Positions 17,713-26,549 of a stretch of DNA of 64,000 bases are shown here, in pieces. This DNA comes from Leptolyngbya subtilissima AS-A7 (GTDB lineage Bacteria > Cyanobacteriota > Cyanobacteriia > Phormidesmidales > Phormidesmidaceae). Each line of letters starts with the position of its first letter. Within the stretch, counting starts at the first letter, position 1. The notes under the pieces are model-generated. The model saw only the letters and a program-made list of their open reading frames with translations. It was not told where the DNA came from and ran no database searches. The translations under genes and the position numbers were made by a program. The stretch covers positions 1-64,000 of the forward strand of contig NZ_JAMPKY010000007.1 of assembly GCF_039962255.1 (NCBI RefSeq), read 5' to 3'.

Positions 17713-18951
17713 TTACTCCGCTACTAAAGAGCGGGCGATCGCACGGTCCAAATGACCGGTTAGAGCCGAGGTGCCAAAGGCCGCCAGTGCCTCCTGCCGC
17801 AGCCACGCTTTCTGACAGCGCGGGTCGTGACCAGCCAGCATCTCGATACAGGCGGCAGCTACCGCGTCGGGGTTGCGGTGGGGCACTCGCCAGCCGAGCC
17901 GTCCGTCTTGCAAAGGGTCAGCTGAGCCATCCTGGTCGCCAGAGAGCACCGGCAAACCGCAGGCCATCGCCTCTAGGTAGACAATGCCAAAGCCCTCCTG
18001 GGAGGGCATGACGTAGGCGTCGGCTAGGCGGTAGTGGGCAACCAGGGCTTCGGTGGGCACAAACCCGGCAAACACGACACGATCGCTCACTCCCAACTCC
18101 TCAGCCAAAGCTGCCAGCCGCGGCTGATCATCACCCCGGCCAATCACCAAATATTTCACCGTAGGCTCAGCGGCGGCGATGGCGGGCAACGCCCGGATCG
18201 TGACATCCACACCCTTGTAGATATCCCCCGACCACAGGCGGGCGACAGTCATCAGCACTCGGCAGTCGGCCAGGCCATAGGCTTCCACTAAAGCCGGGTC
18301 AGCGGGGCCAGGGCTAAAGCGATCGCCATCTACCGCACAGGGAACCATGAACACCTTGTCCGGGTCTAGACCATTGGCAATGCAGGCGCGATCGCGGCTG
18401 TAGCGGCTGATCGCCCAAATCCAGTTGGCTTGGCGTAGTGCCTTCTGCTCGCGCTCGGGCAGCGGCTCCCACACCTCCTTGCCGTAGATCATCACCGTGT
18501 AGGGAAGTCTAAGCCAGCGGCAAAGGGTCGAGACTAGCGGTAGCAGCAGCACGTGGCCACAGACCACCTGGCTCGGTCGCTGGAGCATCAAATGCTTTAG
18601 CAGTGCCGCAATCAGCCTGGCTCGCCCTACCGCTGGCGACGCCGATGCCAAATAGTGAAATCGCAGAGGGGAGCGATCGTAGGGATTTAGACAGTCTGGC
18701 CCATCCCGCAGCAAAAAAACATCGGCGGGAGCAGGATGAGGCTGCTCTAGGTAAGCCGCCAACACATCCTTGACGTAGGACTGAATGCCCCCCTCCCAGG
18801 AAAAAATTTCGAGGAAGACAAAGACCAACGATCCCTGTTTCCCTGAGCGAGAAACCGTTGAGGTTCCAGTAAACCTGTCTTTAGTGCCCCCCTGAACAAT
18901 GGGCTGATTAGTAGCGGAAGAACCCATAGCAGACAGCACAAAGACAGCCAA
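17713..18951 (-). CDS. Glycosyltransferase family 4 (GT-B)
   Basis: A 412-residue enzyme. After about 38 disordered residues the Rossmann-like N-terminal domain starts at SLVFVFLEIFSWEGGIQSYV (glycine-rich acceptor loop). The nucleotide-sugar domain shows LMTVARLWSGDIYKGVD, KYLVIGRGDDQPRLAALAEE, VFAGFVPTEALVAHY, and the ExFGIVYLEAMACGLPV motif, the EX7E donor-binding signature of GT4. It transfers a sugar onto a lipid- or polysaccharide-linked acceptor at the cytoplasmic side of the membrane. Acceptor and sugar are not predictable. The true start may be a few residues downstream of 18951 (for example the ATG giving MGSSATNQP). Confidence 0.88.
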   Translation of the reverse strand: MAVFVLSAMGSSATNQPIVQGGTKDRFTGTSTVSRSGKQGSLVFVFLEIFSWEGGIQSYVKDVLAAYLEQPHPAPADVFLLRDGPDCLNPYDRSPLRFHYLASASPAVGRARLIAALLKHLMLQRPSQVVCGHVLLLPLVSTLCRWLRLPYTVMIYGKEVWEPLPEREQKALRQANWIWAISRYSRDRACIANGLDPDKVFMVPCAVDGDRFSPGPADPALVEAYGLADCRVLMTVARLWSGDIYKGVDVTIRALPAIAAAEPTVKYLVIGRGDDQPRLAALAEELGVSDRVVFAGFVPTEALVAHYRLADAYVMPSQEGFGIVYLEAMACGLPVLSGDQDGSADPLQDGRLGWRVPHRNPDAVAAACIEMLAGHDPRCQKAWLRQEALAAFGTSALTGHLDRAIARSLVAE

Positions 18952-19010
18952 GTCTCCCTAGGCTACCCAAAACGCTGCCCTTGGCAGCGGCAAACAACTT
19001 CCAATGCGGC

Positions 19011-19457
19011 CTAATAGGTAGGAAAAGTGCCGTACTTGACGATGGACAGGCAGTTGCGCCCATCCTTAGAGCGATGGTAAGTGACCTTGTCGGCCAGGCG
19101 GCGCAGCAAAAACCAGCCGTAGCCGCTCTCCAGCAGTTCGCCGGGCTGGGGTTCGGGCAGTAGCTCTGGATTGAAGGGGTCGCCGTGATCCCAAATGCGA
19201 ATTTCAACGCAGTCGGCGGCTAGGGAGAGGTCGATGTCAATGTCAGTATCGGCGGGCAGGTGGGCATGAGCGTGGCGCACCGCGTTGGTAAAGCCTTCAG
19301 TAAGGGCCAGGGCAAGGCGATCGCAGTGGTTGCTCACCCAAGCTGACTCTCCCTCTAGCGATCGACAGGTATCGTGAAACCAGCGCTGCACCTGGGCGAC
19401 TACATCCAGCTTGCTAGCCACCTGCAAATGCTCTTTTCTGGTGCTCACCCGTGCCAT
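19011..19457 (-). CDS. Anti-sigma-factor-type ATP-binding kinase (RsbW-like)
   Basis: A 148-residue GHKL ATPase-fold protein from the ATG at 19457, preceded by AGGAGTG. It has the HATPase_c_2 pattern: ALTEGFTNAVRHAHAHLPAD (N-box with ExxxNAxxHA), then VEIRIWDHGDPFNP (G1-box DxGxPF), and GYGWFLLRRLADKV (the Gly-rich lid). These are the features of serine kinases that hold a sigma factor or anti-anti-sigma factor in partner-switching pathways. No sigma factor or STAS gene adjoins, so the partner is unknown. Next to the GT4 gene on the same strand. Confidence 0.88.
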   Translation of the reverse strand: MARVSTRKEHLQVASKLDVVAQVQRWFHDTCRSLEGESAWVSNHCDRLALALTEGFTNAVRHAHAHLPADTDIDIDLSLAADCVEIRIWDHGDPFNPELLPEPQPGELLESGYGWFLLRRLADKVTYHRSKDGRNCLSIVKYGTFPTY

Positions 19458-19525
19458 AGCCACTCCTGTATCAACGCCTACCAGAGTTCCCTAAACGTAG
19501 CTTAGCGAAAGAGTACACCTCCAGC

Positions 19526-19566
19526 AAAAAGACCTGCGTAAAACGATACAGTTCTACGCAGGTCTT
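19526..19566 (-). terminator. Terminator of petBD
   Basis: On the minus strand a 12-bp stem (AAGACCTGCGTA and its complement) closes a short loop and is followed by TTTTTG. It begins 24 bases after the petD stop. Confidence 0.9.
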
Positions 19567-19589
19567 GCATGTTGGCTAGAGTTAGCCGC

Positions 19590-20072
19590 CTAGAACAGGC
19601 CCAGGGTCAGCGATTCCTGAATGGGGAAAGTCGCCCCAATGCCCAACCATAGGGTTGCCGCAGTTCCCAGCAGAAACAGCGTGGTGGCCAGAGGACGGCG
19701 GAAGGGGTTTTGGAACTTATTGACGTTCTCGATAAAGGGAACCAGCATCAGCCCCAAAGGAATAGCCGTCATCGCGCCAATACCCAGCAGCTTGCTCGGC
19801 ACAATCCGCAGAATCTGGAAGGTGGGGTACAGATACCACTCAGGCAGAATTTCTAGGGGGGTGGCAAAGGGGTCAGCGGGCTCACCCACCAGTGCAGGGT
19901 CTAGCACAGCCAGCCCAACACAGCAGGCAATGGTGCCCAAAATCACCACGGGGAAAATGTAGAGCAGGTCGTTGGGCCAGGCGGGTTCGCCGTAGTAGTT
20001 GTGGCCCATGCCCTGCTTGAGCAAGTCTCTTAACTTAGGATCGCTTAGATCCGGCTTTTTAATGGTCGCCAT
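19590..20072 (-). CDS. petD: Cytochrome b6f complex subunit IV
   Basis: A 160-residue protein from the ATG at 20072, starting [20 protein letters not shown], the invariant cyanobacterial N terminus. An upstream in-frame start at 20114 is not needed. Three membrane helices, with [18 protein letters not shown] and [20 protein letters not shown] (the PEWY motif of the quinol-oxidation Qo site). Subunit IV with cytochrome b6 forms the quinone-binding core of b6f in the thylakoid membrane. Cotranscribed with petB, 156 bases upstream. Intact. Confidence 0.98.
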   Translation of the reverse strand: MATIKKPDLSDPKLRDLLKQGMGHNYYGEPAWPNDLLYIFPVVILGTIACCVGLAVLDPALVGEPADPFATPLEILPEWYLYPTFQILRIVPSKLLGIGAMTAIPLGLMLVPFIENVNKFQNPFRRPLATTLFLLGTAATLWLGIGATFPIQESLTLGLF

Positions 20073-20228
20073 TGAAAAAACTTCTCCTGTTACAGCCAGT
20101 TGGGCCAGGCCCAAAGTCTAAACCATTCATCCAGTGCAATCGGTACAGCCGAAACTAAACGTCATGCCCTCAAACACTTGCGCACTCAGGAGCCTGCCTT
20201 AGCAACGGCTCCCATCGGCTCTGGAACC

Positions 20229-20897
20229 CTAGAGAGGGCCAGAGATACCCTGCTTGCGAATCATCAGGAAGTGCAGCAGCATGAACACCGCGATCGCCCA
20301 AGGCAGAACAAAGGTGTGCAGGCTGTAAAAGCGGGTCAGCGTCGATTGCCCAACGGCCTCACCGCCGCGCATCAGCTCAACCACAGTAGAGCCCACCACA
20401 GGAATGGCACCGGGCACCCCAGACACAATCTTCACCGCCCAGTAACCTACCTGATCCCAGGGAAGGGAGTAGCCAGTAACGCCAAAGGTCACCGTGATGA
20501 CGGCCAGCACCACGCCGGTTACCCAGGTCAGCTCGCGAGGCTTCTTGAAGCCGCCAGTGAGATACACCCGAAACACGTGGAGAAGCATCATCAGCACCAT
20601 CATGCTGGCGGACCAGCGGTGGATAGACCGGATCAGCCAACCGAAGTTGACGTCGGTCATCAGGTACTGCACAGAACTGAAGGCTTCAGTGACCGTGGGT
20701 TTGTAGTAGAAGGTCATCGCAAACCCAGTGGCAAACTGGATCAGGAAGCAGGTCAGGGTTATGCCACCCAGGCAATAGAAAATATTGACGTGGGGCGGCA
20801 CATACTTGCTAGAGACGTCATCGGCCAGGGCCTGAATCTCTAGCCGCTCGTTAAACCATTGGAAGGCCTTAGAGTCGGTAACTTGCTTAGTAAACAT
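20229..20897 (-). CDS. petB: Cytochrome b6
   Basis: A 222-residue protein of standard length with four membrane helices. Haem-ligand histidines sit in the [20 protein letters not shown] block (helix B) and in [19 protein letters not shown] (helix D). [13 protein letters not shown] lies at the Qo side. The N-terminal Cys35 region ([15 protein letters not shown]) is where haem c(n) attaches. It starts [20 protein letters not shown], as in other cyanobacteria. Promoter lies in the 468-base gap upstream, shared with the divergent ctpA. It forms the petBD operon. Confidence 0.98.
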   Translation of the reverse strand: MFTKQVTDSKAFQWFNERLEIQALADDVSSKYVPPHVNIFYCLGGITLTCFLIQFATGFAMTFYYKPTVTEAFSSVQYLMTDVNFGWLIRSIHRWSASMMVLMMLLHVFRVYLTGGFKKPRELTWVTGVVLAVITVTFGVTGYSLPWDQVGYWAVKIVSGVPGAIPVVGSTVVELMRGGEAVGQSTLTRFYSLHTFVLPWAIAVFMLLHFLMIRKQGISGPL

Positions 20898-21365
20898 GAA
20901 GCGGGTAACTCTATATATTCAATAATTGCCGTCAATGAAAAATGTAACATAGCCGTAATGGCAACGCTAAATTCTCTAACTTAAATTCTAAGGCCTGAGA
21001 CGCATCCTGCCATCCCCGGAATAGGCAACTAAGGCAAAAGGCTCGCCCCAGGCCCACGCCAGCTCAGGGAGATAAATTAGACCCTTGCTATAATTCGCAA
21101 TACTCCGTTACATTGCCTCCCCGGTTAACGTAAGGATAGCTAGATACCAGCTCACTACAGGGCTTGGTGAACCGGGTAGAGAAGTGTTATCTCTACTGGT
21201 TGGGCGCAATCAGTAAAAGAATGATCAGAATAAACTAATGTGAAGCGCTGACCGAATGGCTGGGATATCGTCGATCCTTAACCCAGGCTCCCTATGAGTT
21301 AGAAACGCTGGTCAACACCATATTTCGTTCACATTCAATCTACTGCCTGCCTCTGCCCTGCGTTT
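20898..21365. promoter_or_regulatory. Divergent petB / ctpA control region
   Basis: A 468-base gap between two divergent photosynthesis-related genes. A TATAAT hexamer at 21089-21094 on the plus strand could be a -10 box for ctpA with a long leader, but no good -35 lies at the right distance. On the minus strand TTGACG occurs shortly before petB. No RNA gene or stable hairpin was recognised. Confidence 0.4.
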
Positions 21366-22607
21366 ATGATTAAACCCCTATTGCGTCTTTCTATTCTTAG
21401 CCTTTGCCTGATGGGGCTGGTGGTCGGTGGGGTATCAGCAGGCCCTGCCTTTGCCCTCACTGAGGAGCAAAATCTGGTGGCAGAGGTGTGGCGCATCGTG
21501 AATCGGGCCTACGTAGACGACACCTTCAACCATCAAAACTGGTGGTTTACTCGCCAGCGAGCCCTCGATCGCGCCCTGGCCAGTCGGGACGATACCTACC
21601 AGGCCATTCAGGACATGCTGGCTGGGCTAGAAGACCCCTACACTCGACTGCTGCCCCCCGAGCAGTACCGCAGTTTGCAAACCAGCACTGCTGGCGCGTT
21701 GACCGGAGTAGGGCTGCAAATTTCTAAGGATGAGCAACCTGGCTGGCTACGGGTGATTGCCCCAATCGAAGGATCCCCAGCAGAGCAGGCAGGCATTCAA
21801 CCCCAGGATGTGGTGCTAGAAATCGATGGTGTGGCTACGACAGAATTGACCCTAGATGAGGCCGCTGCTCGGATGCGGGGCCAGCGCGGCACCACCGTTA
21901 CTCTGCAACTGCGTGGCCCTGACGAGACCACAGCTCGCCAGGTTTCTCTGACCCGCGACGTAATCACCCTCAACCCCGTAGTGGCGGCGCTCAAGACAAC
22001 GCCAGCGGGCCAGCGGGTAGGCTACCTGCGGCTGAGTCAGTTCAACGGCAATGCGTCTGAGAAGGTAGCCGCCGCAATTCGCACGCTGGCCGACCAAGGG
22101 GCAGAGGGCTACTTACTCGATCTGCGCAACAACCCTGGGGGGCTATTGCAGTCTGGCATCGAGATTGCGCGGCTGTGGCTGCCCCAGGGCACGATTGTCT
22201 ACACGGTTAACCGCCAGGGCATTCTAGATAGCTTTGAGGCGTTTGGTCAGGCGATTACCGACGCGCCCCTGGTAGTGCTGGTCAACGAAGGCACCGCCAG
22301 CGCTAGCGAAATTTTGGCCGGGGCATTGCAGGACAATGGCCGGGCTACCCTGGTGGGCAGCACCACCTTTGGCAAGGGGCTAATTCAGTCGCTGTTTGAC
22401 CTGTCGGACGGGGCAGGGCTGGCGGTGACTGTGGCCAAATATGAAACCCCAGCCCACCACGACATCAATAAATTGGGGATTCGGCCCGATCGCATTGTCG
22501 CCAGCGTGCCCCTCAGCCGCGACACCGTGGCTACCGATGACGACCCCCAGTACCAGGCGGCGCTAGAGATGCTGAGTCAAGCCACGGTCCTAGCCAGTGC
22601 GTCCTGA
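21366..22607 (+). CDS. ctpA: Carboxyl-terminal processing protease (S41)
   Basis: A 413-residue serine protease. Residues 1 to about 30 form a signal peptide ending at GPAFA. Then comes the N-terminal helical region with the DPYTRLLPPEQYRSLQ segment, a PDZ domain (about 105-185; VGLQISKDEQPGWLRVIAPI, EGSPAEQAGIQPQDVVLEID), and the catalytic core with NEGTASASEILAGALQDNG (Ser 312/314 region) and FGKG (Lys337), the Ser/Lys dyad of the S41 family. CtpA trims the D1 C-terminal extension in the lumen, and psbA lies 21 kb upstream. Paralogues CtpB/CtpC look alike, so the symbol is probable, not certain. Confidence 0.88.
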   Translation: MIKPLLRLSILSLCLMGLVVGGVSAGPAFALTEEQNLVAEVWRIVNRAYVDDTFNHQNWWFTRQRALDRALASRDDTYQAIQDMLAGLEDPYTRLLPPEQYRSLQTSTAGALTGVGLQISKDEQPGWLRVIAPIEGSPAEQAGIQPQDVVLEIDGVATTELTLDEAAARMRGQRGTTVTLQLRGPDETTARQVSLTRDVITLNPVVAALKTTPAGQRVGYLRLSQFNGNASEKVAAAIRTLADQGAEGYLLDLRNNPGGLLQSGIEIARLWLPQGTIVYTVNRQGILDSFEAFGQAITDAPLVVLVNEGTASASEILAGALQDNGRATLVGSTTFGKGLIQSLFDLSDGAGLAVTVAKYETPAHHDINKLGIRPDRIVASVPLSRDTVATDDDPQYQAALEMLSQATVLASAS

Positions 22608-23910
22608 ATCTTTGCCCGAGGCGGGGCCGCCCAAGGCCAGTCGCTCGTATCACGACCCGCTCCACGGCGCGATTACGCTCCACGCCAGCGACCCCGACGA
22701 GGCGCTGCTGACTCAGCTCATCGATACCCCAGCGTTTCAGCGACTGCGGCGGATTCGTCAGCTCGGCCCGGCCAGCCTCACCTTTCACGGGGCCGAAAGC
22801 TCACGCTTTACCCATTCTCTCGGGGTAATGGCGATCGCCCGGCGCGCCTTTGACCAGATCCAGCGCCGCTACCCTGAGCTAGCCCCCTACCGGGCTACGG
22901 TGCTGGTAGCGGCCCTGCTCCACGACATTGGCCACGGCCCCTTTAGCCACACCGCCGAAGAGGTGTTTGGCCTTCAGCACGAGCACTGGACCCGCCGCAT
23001 GATTCGCGAACTGCCGGAGATTCACGATGCCCTAGAGACGCGGGCCGAGGGGCTGGCGGCAGCCGTGGACCAGGTCTACACTCACGAGCACCCCATTGCG
23101 CTGGTGTGGCAGCTGGTGTCGAGTCAGCTAGACTGCGATCGCCTCGACTACCTGCTGCGCGATAGCTACTTCACTGGGGCTAGCTATGGCCAGCTCGATC
23201 TCGATCGCATTCTGATGGCCCTGCGGTTTGAGCCCCAGAGCGGTCGTCTGGTGGTGGCCCACAAGGGCTTGTCTGCGATCGAGCACTATTTGGTGGTGCG
23301 CCACTTTATGTATGTGCAGGTATACAACCACCCAAAAAACATCTCCGTCACCTGGCTGCTAGAGCGGGCCTTTGAGCGGGCTAGAGCCGATTTGCTCGTT
23401 GGCAAGCTAGAGGCTGATCCTACGGTGACTGCTTGGCTGCTCACTCCCGATCGCCCACTCTCCTTAGATACCTATCTGGCCGGCGACGATATTGTGTTTA
23501 CCTACCACCTCCAGCGATGGCGACACAGCCCTGACCCGCTGCTAGCTGATCTGTGCCGTCGCTACCTCGATCGCGACCTACTCAAGACCTTGGAAATCAC
23601 CCGGCTCTCAACGGACCAGCAGGATGACTTTCTCCACGCAGTTCGCACCCATTTAGAGCAGCAGGGTTACAGCGGCGAAAACTACAGCGGTCTGCGCCGC
23701 ACCTGGAGCCGAGGTTATACCACCTATAACGAAGGCATTTGCCTACACAGCGACAACGCCTTTACTGACATCAAAGATATCTCGCCTCTGGTGCAGGCCC
23801 TCAGCCAGTCCTATGAGCGCACCTGGCTACTCTACCCGCGCGAAATTCATCCCTGGCTGCGCCAAACTTGGGCCACCTACAACTCTGGGGTAGTTTCAGA
23901 GGCAGAATAA
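22597..23910 (+). CDS. HD-domain phosphohydrolase
   Basis: A 437-residue protein of the dGTPase/SAMHD1-like HD branch. Starts at GTG 22597, overlapping ctpA by 11 bases, so translation is probably coupled. Motifs: SYHDPLHGAI at the N terminus, FQRLRRIRQLGPASLTFHGA and SRFTHSLGVMAIARR (first His), LVAALLHDIGHGPFSHTAEE (the HD pair), and SSQLDCDRLDYLLRDSYFTG (the fourth ligand Asp). All four metal ligands are present, so it is probably active on nucleotides or polyphosphorylated substrates. The exact substrate is unknown. This arrangement with ctpA may be a local feature. Confidence 0.88.
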   Translation: MRPESLPEAGPPKASRSYHDPLHGAITLHASDPDEALLTQLIDTPAFQRLRRIRQLGPASLTFHGAESSRFTHSLGVMAIARRAFDQIQRRYPELAPYRATVLVAALLHDIGHGPFSHTAEEVFGLQHEHWTRRMIRELPEIHDALETRAEGLAAAVDQVYTHEHPIALVWQLVSSQLDCDRLDYLLRDSYFTGASYGQLDLDRILMALRFEPQSGRLVVAHKGLSAIEHYLVVRHFMYVQVYNHPKNISVTWLLERAFERARADLLVGKLEADPTVTAWLLTPDRPLSLDTYLAGDDIVFTYHLQRWRHSPDPLLADLCRRYLDRDLLKTLEITRLSTDQQDDFLHAVRTHLEQQGYSGENYSGLRRTWSRGYTTYNEGICLHSDNAFTDIKDISPLVQALSQSYERTWLLYPREIHPWLRQTWATYNSGVVSEAE

Positions 23911-24018
23911 GCTGTAGCAACAGATCGAAAATAGAAGAGCGAAAAAATGTTTGGCATGGTCAAATCCTGACGTTTTGGGATACGCCAATCAGACTTTTGT
24001 TCTTTAAAGTTTGTTTTC

Positions 24019-25077
24019 CTAAAGGTCGTTGCAATCAACTCTTACCAAATTTTGCGGTGGTAAAGGCGGTACTAGTTCAACCAGCGCTAACAGCGTTAAA
24101 CTCAAAGGCCACAAAAAATACTGTAGAAATAGCACTGAGTTGAAGTAAAGAAACACCATCATTACCACAGCGGAGGAAGCCAAGATAGTGATTCTTTCTT
24201 TCCAGAAGCTCAGATAAACCAGCCCCATCAGCAATAGCATCAGCAGCTTAGCCTTTAGACCTACCAACCAAGGCATGTTTTGAGAGAAAATCACGTCAAG
24301 GGAAGGCGCCCCTTCAACGTGCAAGCTGCCGGCACGAGTAGCCGAAAAGAGAATGGACTTAAAAAAACTTTCCGTATTCCAGAATAAAAACGGCAGCGAG
24401 GTTAAAAATGGAATACTTAGGATTATCAAAAAGCCCCAACCTACCGCTTGAATTCGCCTATCTTTAGTGCCGTTGACCCAGAGGTGAACCAAATAAAGTG
24501 GTAGCAGGAAGATCGCAATCTGTTTGATCCCTAGGGAAATGCTAAAGGCCAGCAATGACAGCCTGGGTTTCTCTCTCAAGAAAACTAAAGAAAGCATCAA
24601 AAAAAAGACGGCTGCGAATTCAAGATGGTGAACCCTTGTAACATAGACGCTCCAACGACCCAGCAGAAGAACAGCGGAGGCGGCAAAGCCAAGCAGCCAC
24701 AAGCCTCGCGCACAAAAATATCTCAATGCCAAGGCGACTATGCCCATGTGAAACGAAAACGAAAGCGGTCGCCATAAATAGAGCCAGTCTAAAAATTCTG
24801 GAAACCCAAGTTTTTGAACCAGGCCAGAGAGGAGATAGGCCAAAGGAAAGTAGGTGGCGTACTTATCGTTGTCCCTCATGTCGCTAGCCAGAACTCTGGC
24901 ATAAGGGTTTTCTCCAGCAATAATTCTTTTGCCTTCTAGCCAGATGTAGTAAATGTCTTCACCCATCAAATCTTTGGCGGGTATAAACCAAAAGCTAATG
25001 TGCATTAGCAGGCCCGCGACCATGAGTGGTAGGAGCGCTAGCCAATAGCGTTTATCGCATCTGTGTCGCTGTAGCAT
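24019..25077 (-). CDS. GT87/DUF2029-like membrane glycosyltransferase
   Basis: A 352-residue polytopic protein with about eight hydrophobic segments spread along its length. The first loop contains the acidic pair and EGKRIIAGENPYARVL, the pattern in DUF2029/GT87 polyprenyl-phosphate-dependent mannosyltransferases, where the acidic residue in the first periplasmic loop is catalytic. WKERIT and several YLWPL-type helices follow. It is somewhat A+T-richer than neighbours. It could act on surface polysaccharide. No sugar-chain cluster adjoins. Assignment by layout only. Confidence 0.6.
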   Translation of the reverse strand: MLQRHRCDKRYWLALLPLMVAGLLMHISFWFIPAKDLMGEDIYYIWLEGKRIIAGENPYARVLASDMRDNDKYATYFPLAYLLSGLVQKLGFPEFLDWLYLWRPLSFSFHMGIVALALRYFCARGLWLLGFAASAVLLLGRWSVYVTRVHHLEFAAVFFLMLSLVFLREKPRLSLLAFSISLGIKQIAIFLLPLYLVHLWVNGTKDRRIQAVGWGFLIILSIPFLTSLPFLFWNTESFFKSILFSATRAGSLHVEGAPSLDVIFSQNMPWLVGLKAKLLMLLLMGLVYLSFWKERITILASSAVVMMVFLYFNSVLFLQYFLWPLSLTLLALVELVPPLPPQNLVRVDCNDL

Positions 25078-25179
25078 AGCTAATTGCTCACCTCAAACCT
25101 ACTGGTATAGCCACCCTACAAGCTGACGACTCTAGCTTTTCCAGAATGGCTCATTGCTGGTATTTGCAATTCGCAGAGA

Positions 25180-26073
25180 TTAATCGTTTTTGGCTGCGGC
25201 TGGCGGGTTGAGCGTTGGAAACTGGCGATAGCAGGCTGCAACAATCATATAGACGGCGTAGGCCAAAAAGCCAAATGCGATCGCACCCAGCCAGTATTCG
25301 CCCAAAAATTCTTCATCTAGCTCGTCAAACACATTGCCCAACCCACCGGCAGATTTATCGTCAACTAGATAGGCAGCTTTGATCAGGTATGCCCCAATTA
25401 AAACGAAGCCAACTCCGCGAGCCGTAATACCAACTTTGCCGATGGCTATTACCCATCGCCTAATAGGGCGAGAGAGGTCGCGATGAAAATCGTTGATGTA
25501 GCCACCGGAGGCGGCCCCGTAAATATAGAGGCAACCTACTGCCATAACGCCAAAACCAGCGCCCAAAAGCATCCAGGGGCCTACCTCTCGCTCGAATAGA
25601 ACGGAGGCCAGGCCTTCTATCGTGTCGTCAAAATCGACAACCAAGTTAAGGGACAGTTTAGCCGCGCTCCGAGCAAGGCCTAGGTAGGTTAGACCACTGA
25701 CAACATAGCCGCAGCGCTGGAGCACCTGGCGAATGTTCAACGCTTCTGTCTGACCCGGGTCAATACTGGCCTGTATTGAGCGCCACAGAACATAACCAAG
25801 CAGGCCAAACGCTAGCAGTCCAAGTATCCCACTGCCCAAGGGCCAACGCTCCAGGTCGGCGAGCACCGCCTCACTACCCGCCACGATGGGCTGGTCGTGA
25901 ATAATATCGTTGAGGGCGAATAGACCGATCAGGCCATAGAACGCGCCTTTGGTACCATGGCCCAAACGCATATACCATCGCACCCAGGGCCGTTTGAAAA
26001 GTTTTAAGAGCTGCCGCTGTGCTAAACGAACTAAGCCCTGTAAAAGCGCCAGTATCAGCTCGACATTACTCAT
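25180..26073 (-). CDS. DUF1206 family membrane protein
   Basis: A 297-residue protein from the ATG at 26073 (MSNVELILALLQGLVRLAQ); the longer ORF start at 26103 is less likely. It has six hydrophobic segments that come as three related pairs, each beginning with a GxxGKxxxYxxIGxxAL-like phrase (RLGHGTKGAFYGLIGLFALN, then CGYVVSGLTYLGLARSA and KVGITARGVGFVLIGAYLIK). This internal triplication is typical of DUF1206. Function is unknown. It precedes nothing in an obvious operon and is divergent from dnaE (476-base gap). Confidence 0.85.
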   Translation of the reverse strand: MSNVELILALLQGLVRLAQRQLLKLFKRPWVRWYMRLGHGTKGAFYGLIGLFALNDIIHDQPIVAGSEAVLADLERWPLGSGILGLLAFGLLGYVLWRSIQASIDPGQTEALNIRQVLQRCGYVVSGLTYLGLARSAAKLSLNLVVDFDDTIEGLASVLFEREVGPWMLLGAGFGVMAVGCLYIYGAASGGYINDFHRDLSRPIRRWVIAIGKVGITARGVGFVLIGAYLIKAAYLVDDKSAGGLGNVFDELDEEFLGEYWLGAIAFGFLAYAVYMIVAACYRQFPTLNPPAAAKND

Positions 26074-26424
26074 TGAAGCGCTGTGCCAGCCAAGCCAGAT
26101 CAATCTGTAAGCCGATCAAATTCGTTCCTCGACTCAAATAGTTTTCAGGCTTAAGTCTATCTGCCTGGCCATGGAGTTGAGCGTTTATCGCCAGCTTTAT
26201 TCGTTCAAGCGGCAAAAGCAGCGATCGCGACCCGGTTTCTGAAGTGAGCTTGAACTGGGTACGGTTGCTTACGGTTTACACCTAATTTAGCCGGCTTTCC
26301 TCAGATGTCCCTAGCGACGCCGACGCTACTAGGCGATTAAGCTGCTGCTGCCTGACCTAGGAGCTTGGCCGCGAGGGCAAGATCTAGGGCACGCCATATA
26401 TGGCGGTTTAAATTTCTATATTTC

Positions 26425-26453
26425 TTGAGATTCGCTAGATGTAGTTCTATAAT
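26425..26453 (+). promoter_or_regulatory. Sigma-70-type promoter upstream of dnaE
   Basis: TTGAGA at 26425-26430, a 17-base spacer, and a perfect TATAAT at 26448-26453. Transcription would start near 26460, giving dnaE a leader of about 90 bases. Confidence 0.7.
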
Positions 26454-26471
26454 CCGCTAACCTGAGGAGCA

Positions 26472-26510
26472 GCTTGGGTGCCTTCGGGTTGGGAAACCTG
26501 ACTCCCAAGC
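26472..26510 (+). other. Structured leader hairpin before dnaE
   Basis: A 7-bp outer stem (GCTTGGG at 26472-26478, CCCAAGC at 26504-26510) encloses an inner stem GGGTT/AACCT with a GGGA loop (26486-26499). It lies at the very start of the predicted dnaE transcript. It could be a leader structure or a short non-coding RNA; the GGGAAACC element only loosely recalls the Yfr2 family core. Confidence 0.45.
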
Positions 26511-26549
26511 CGCTGATGCAGTAAAATTGTACTATTATATCGCGGCGCT

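Noticed and set aside
20100-20843. 247-codon plus-strand ORF over petB
   Set aside because: It is antisense to petB, which is certain from its conserved sequence; the product is low-complexity in His, Gln and Arg, as antisense frames of membrane genes often are.
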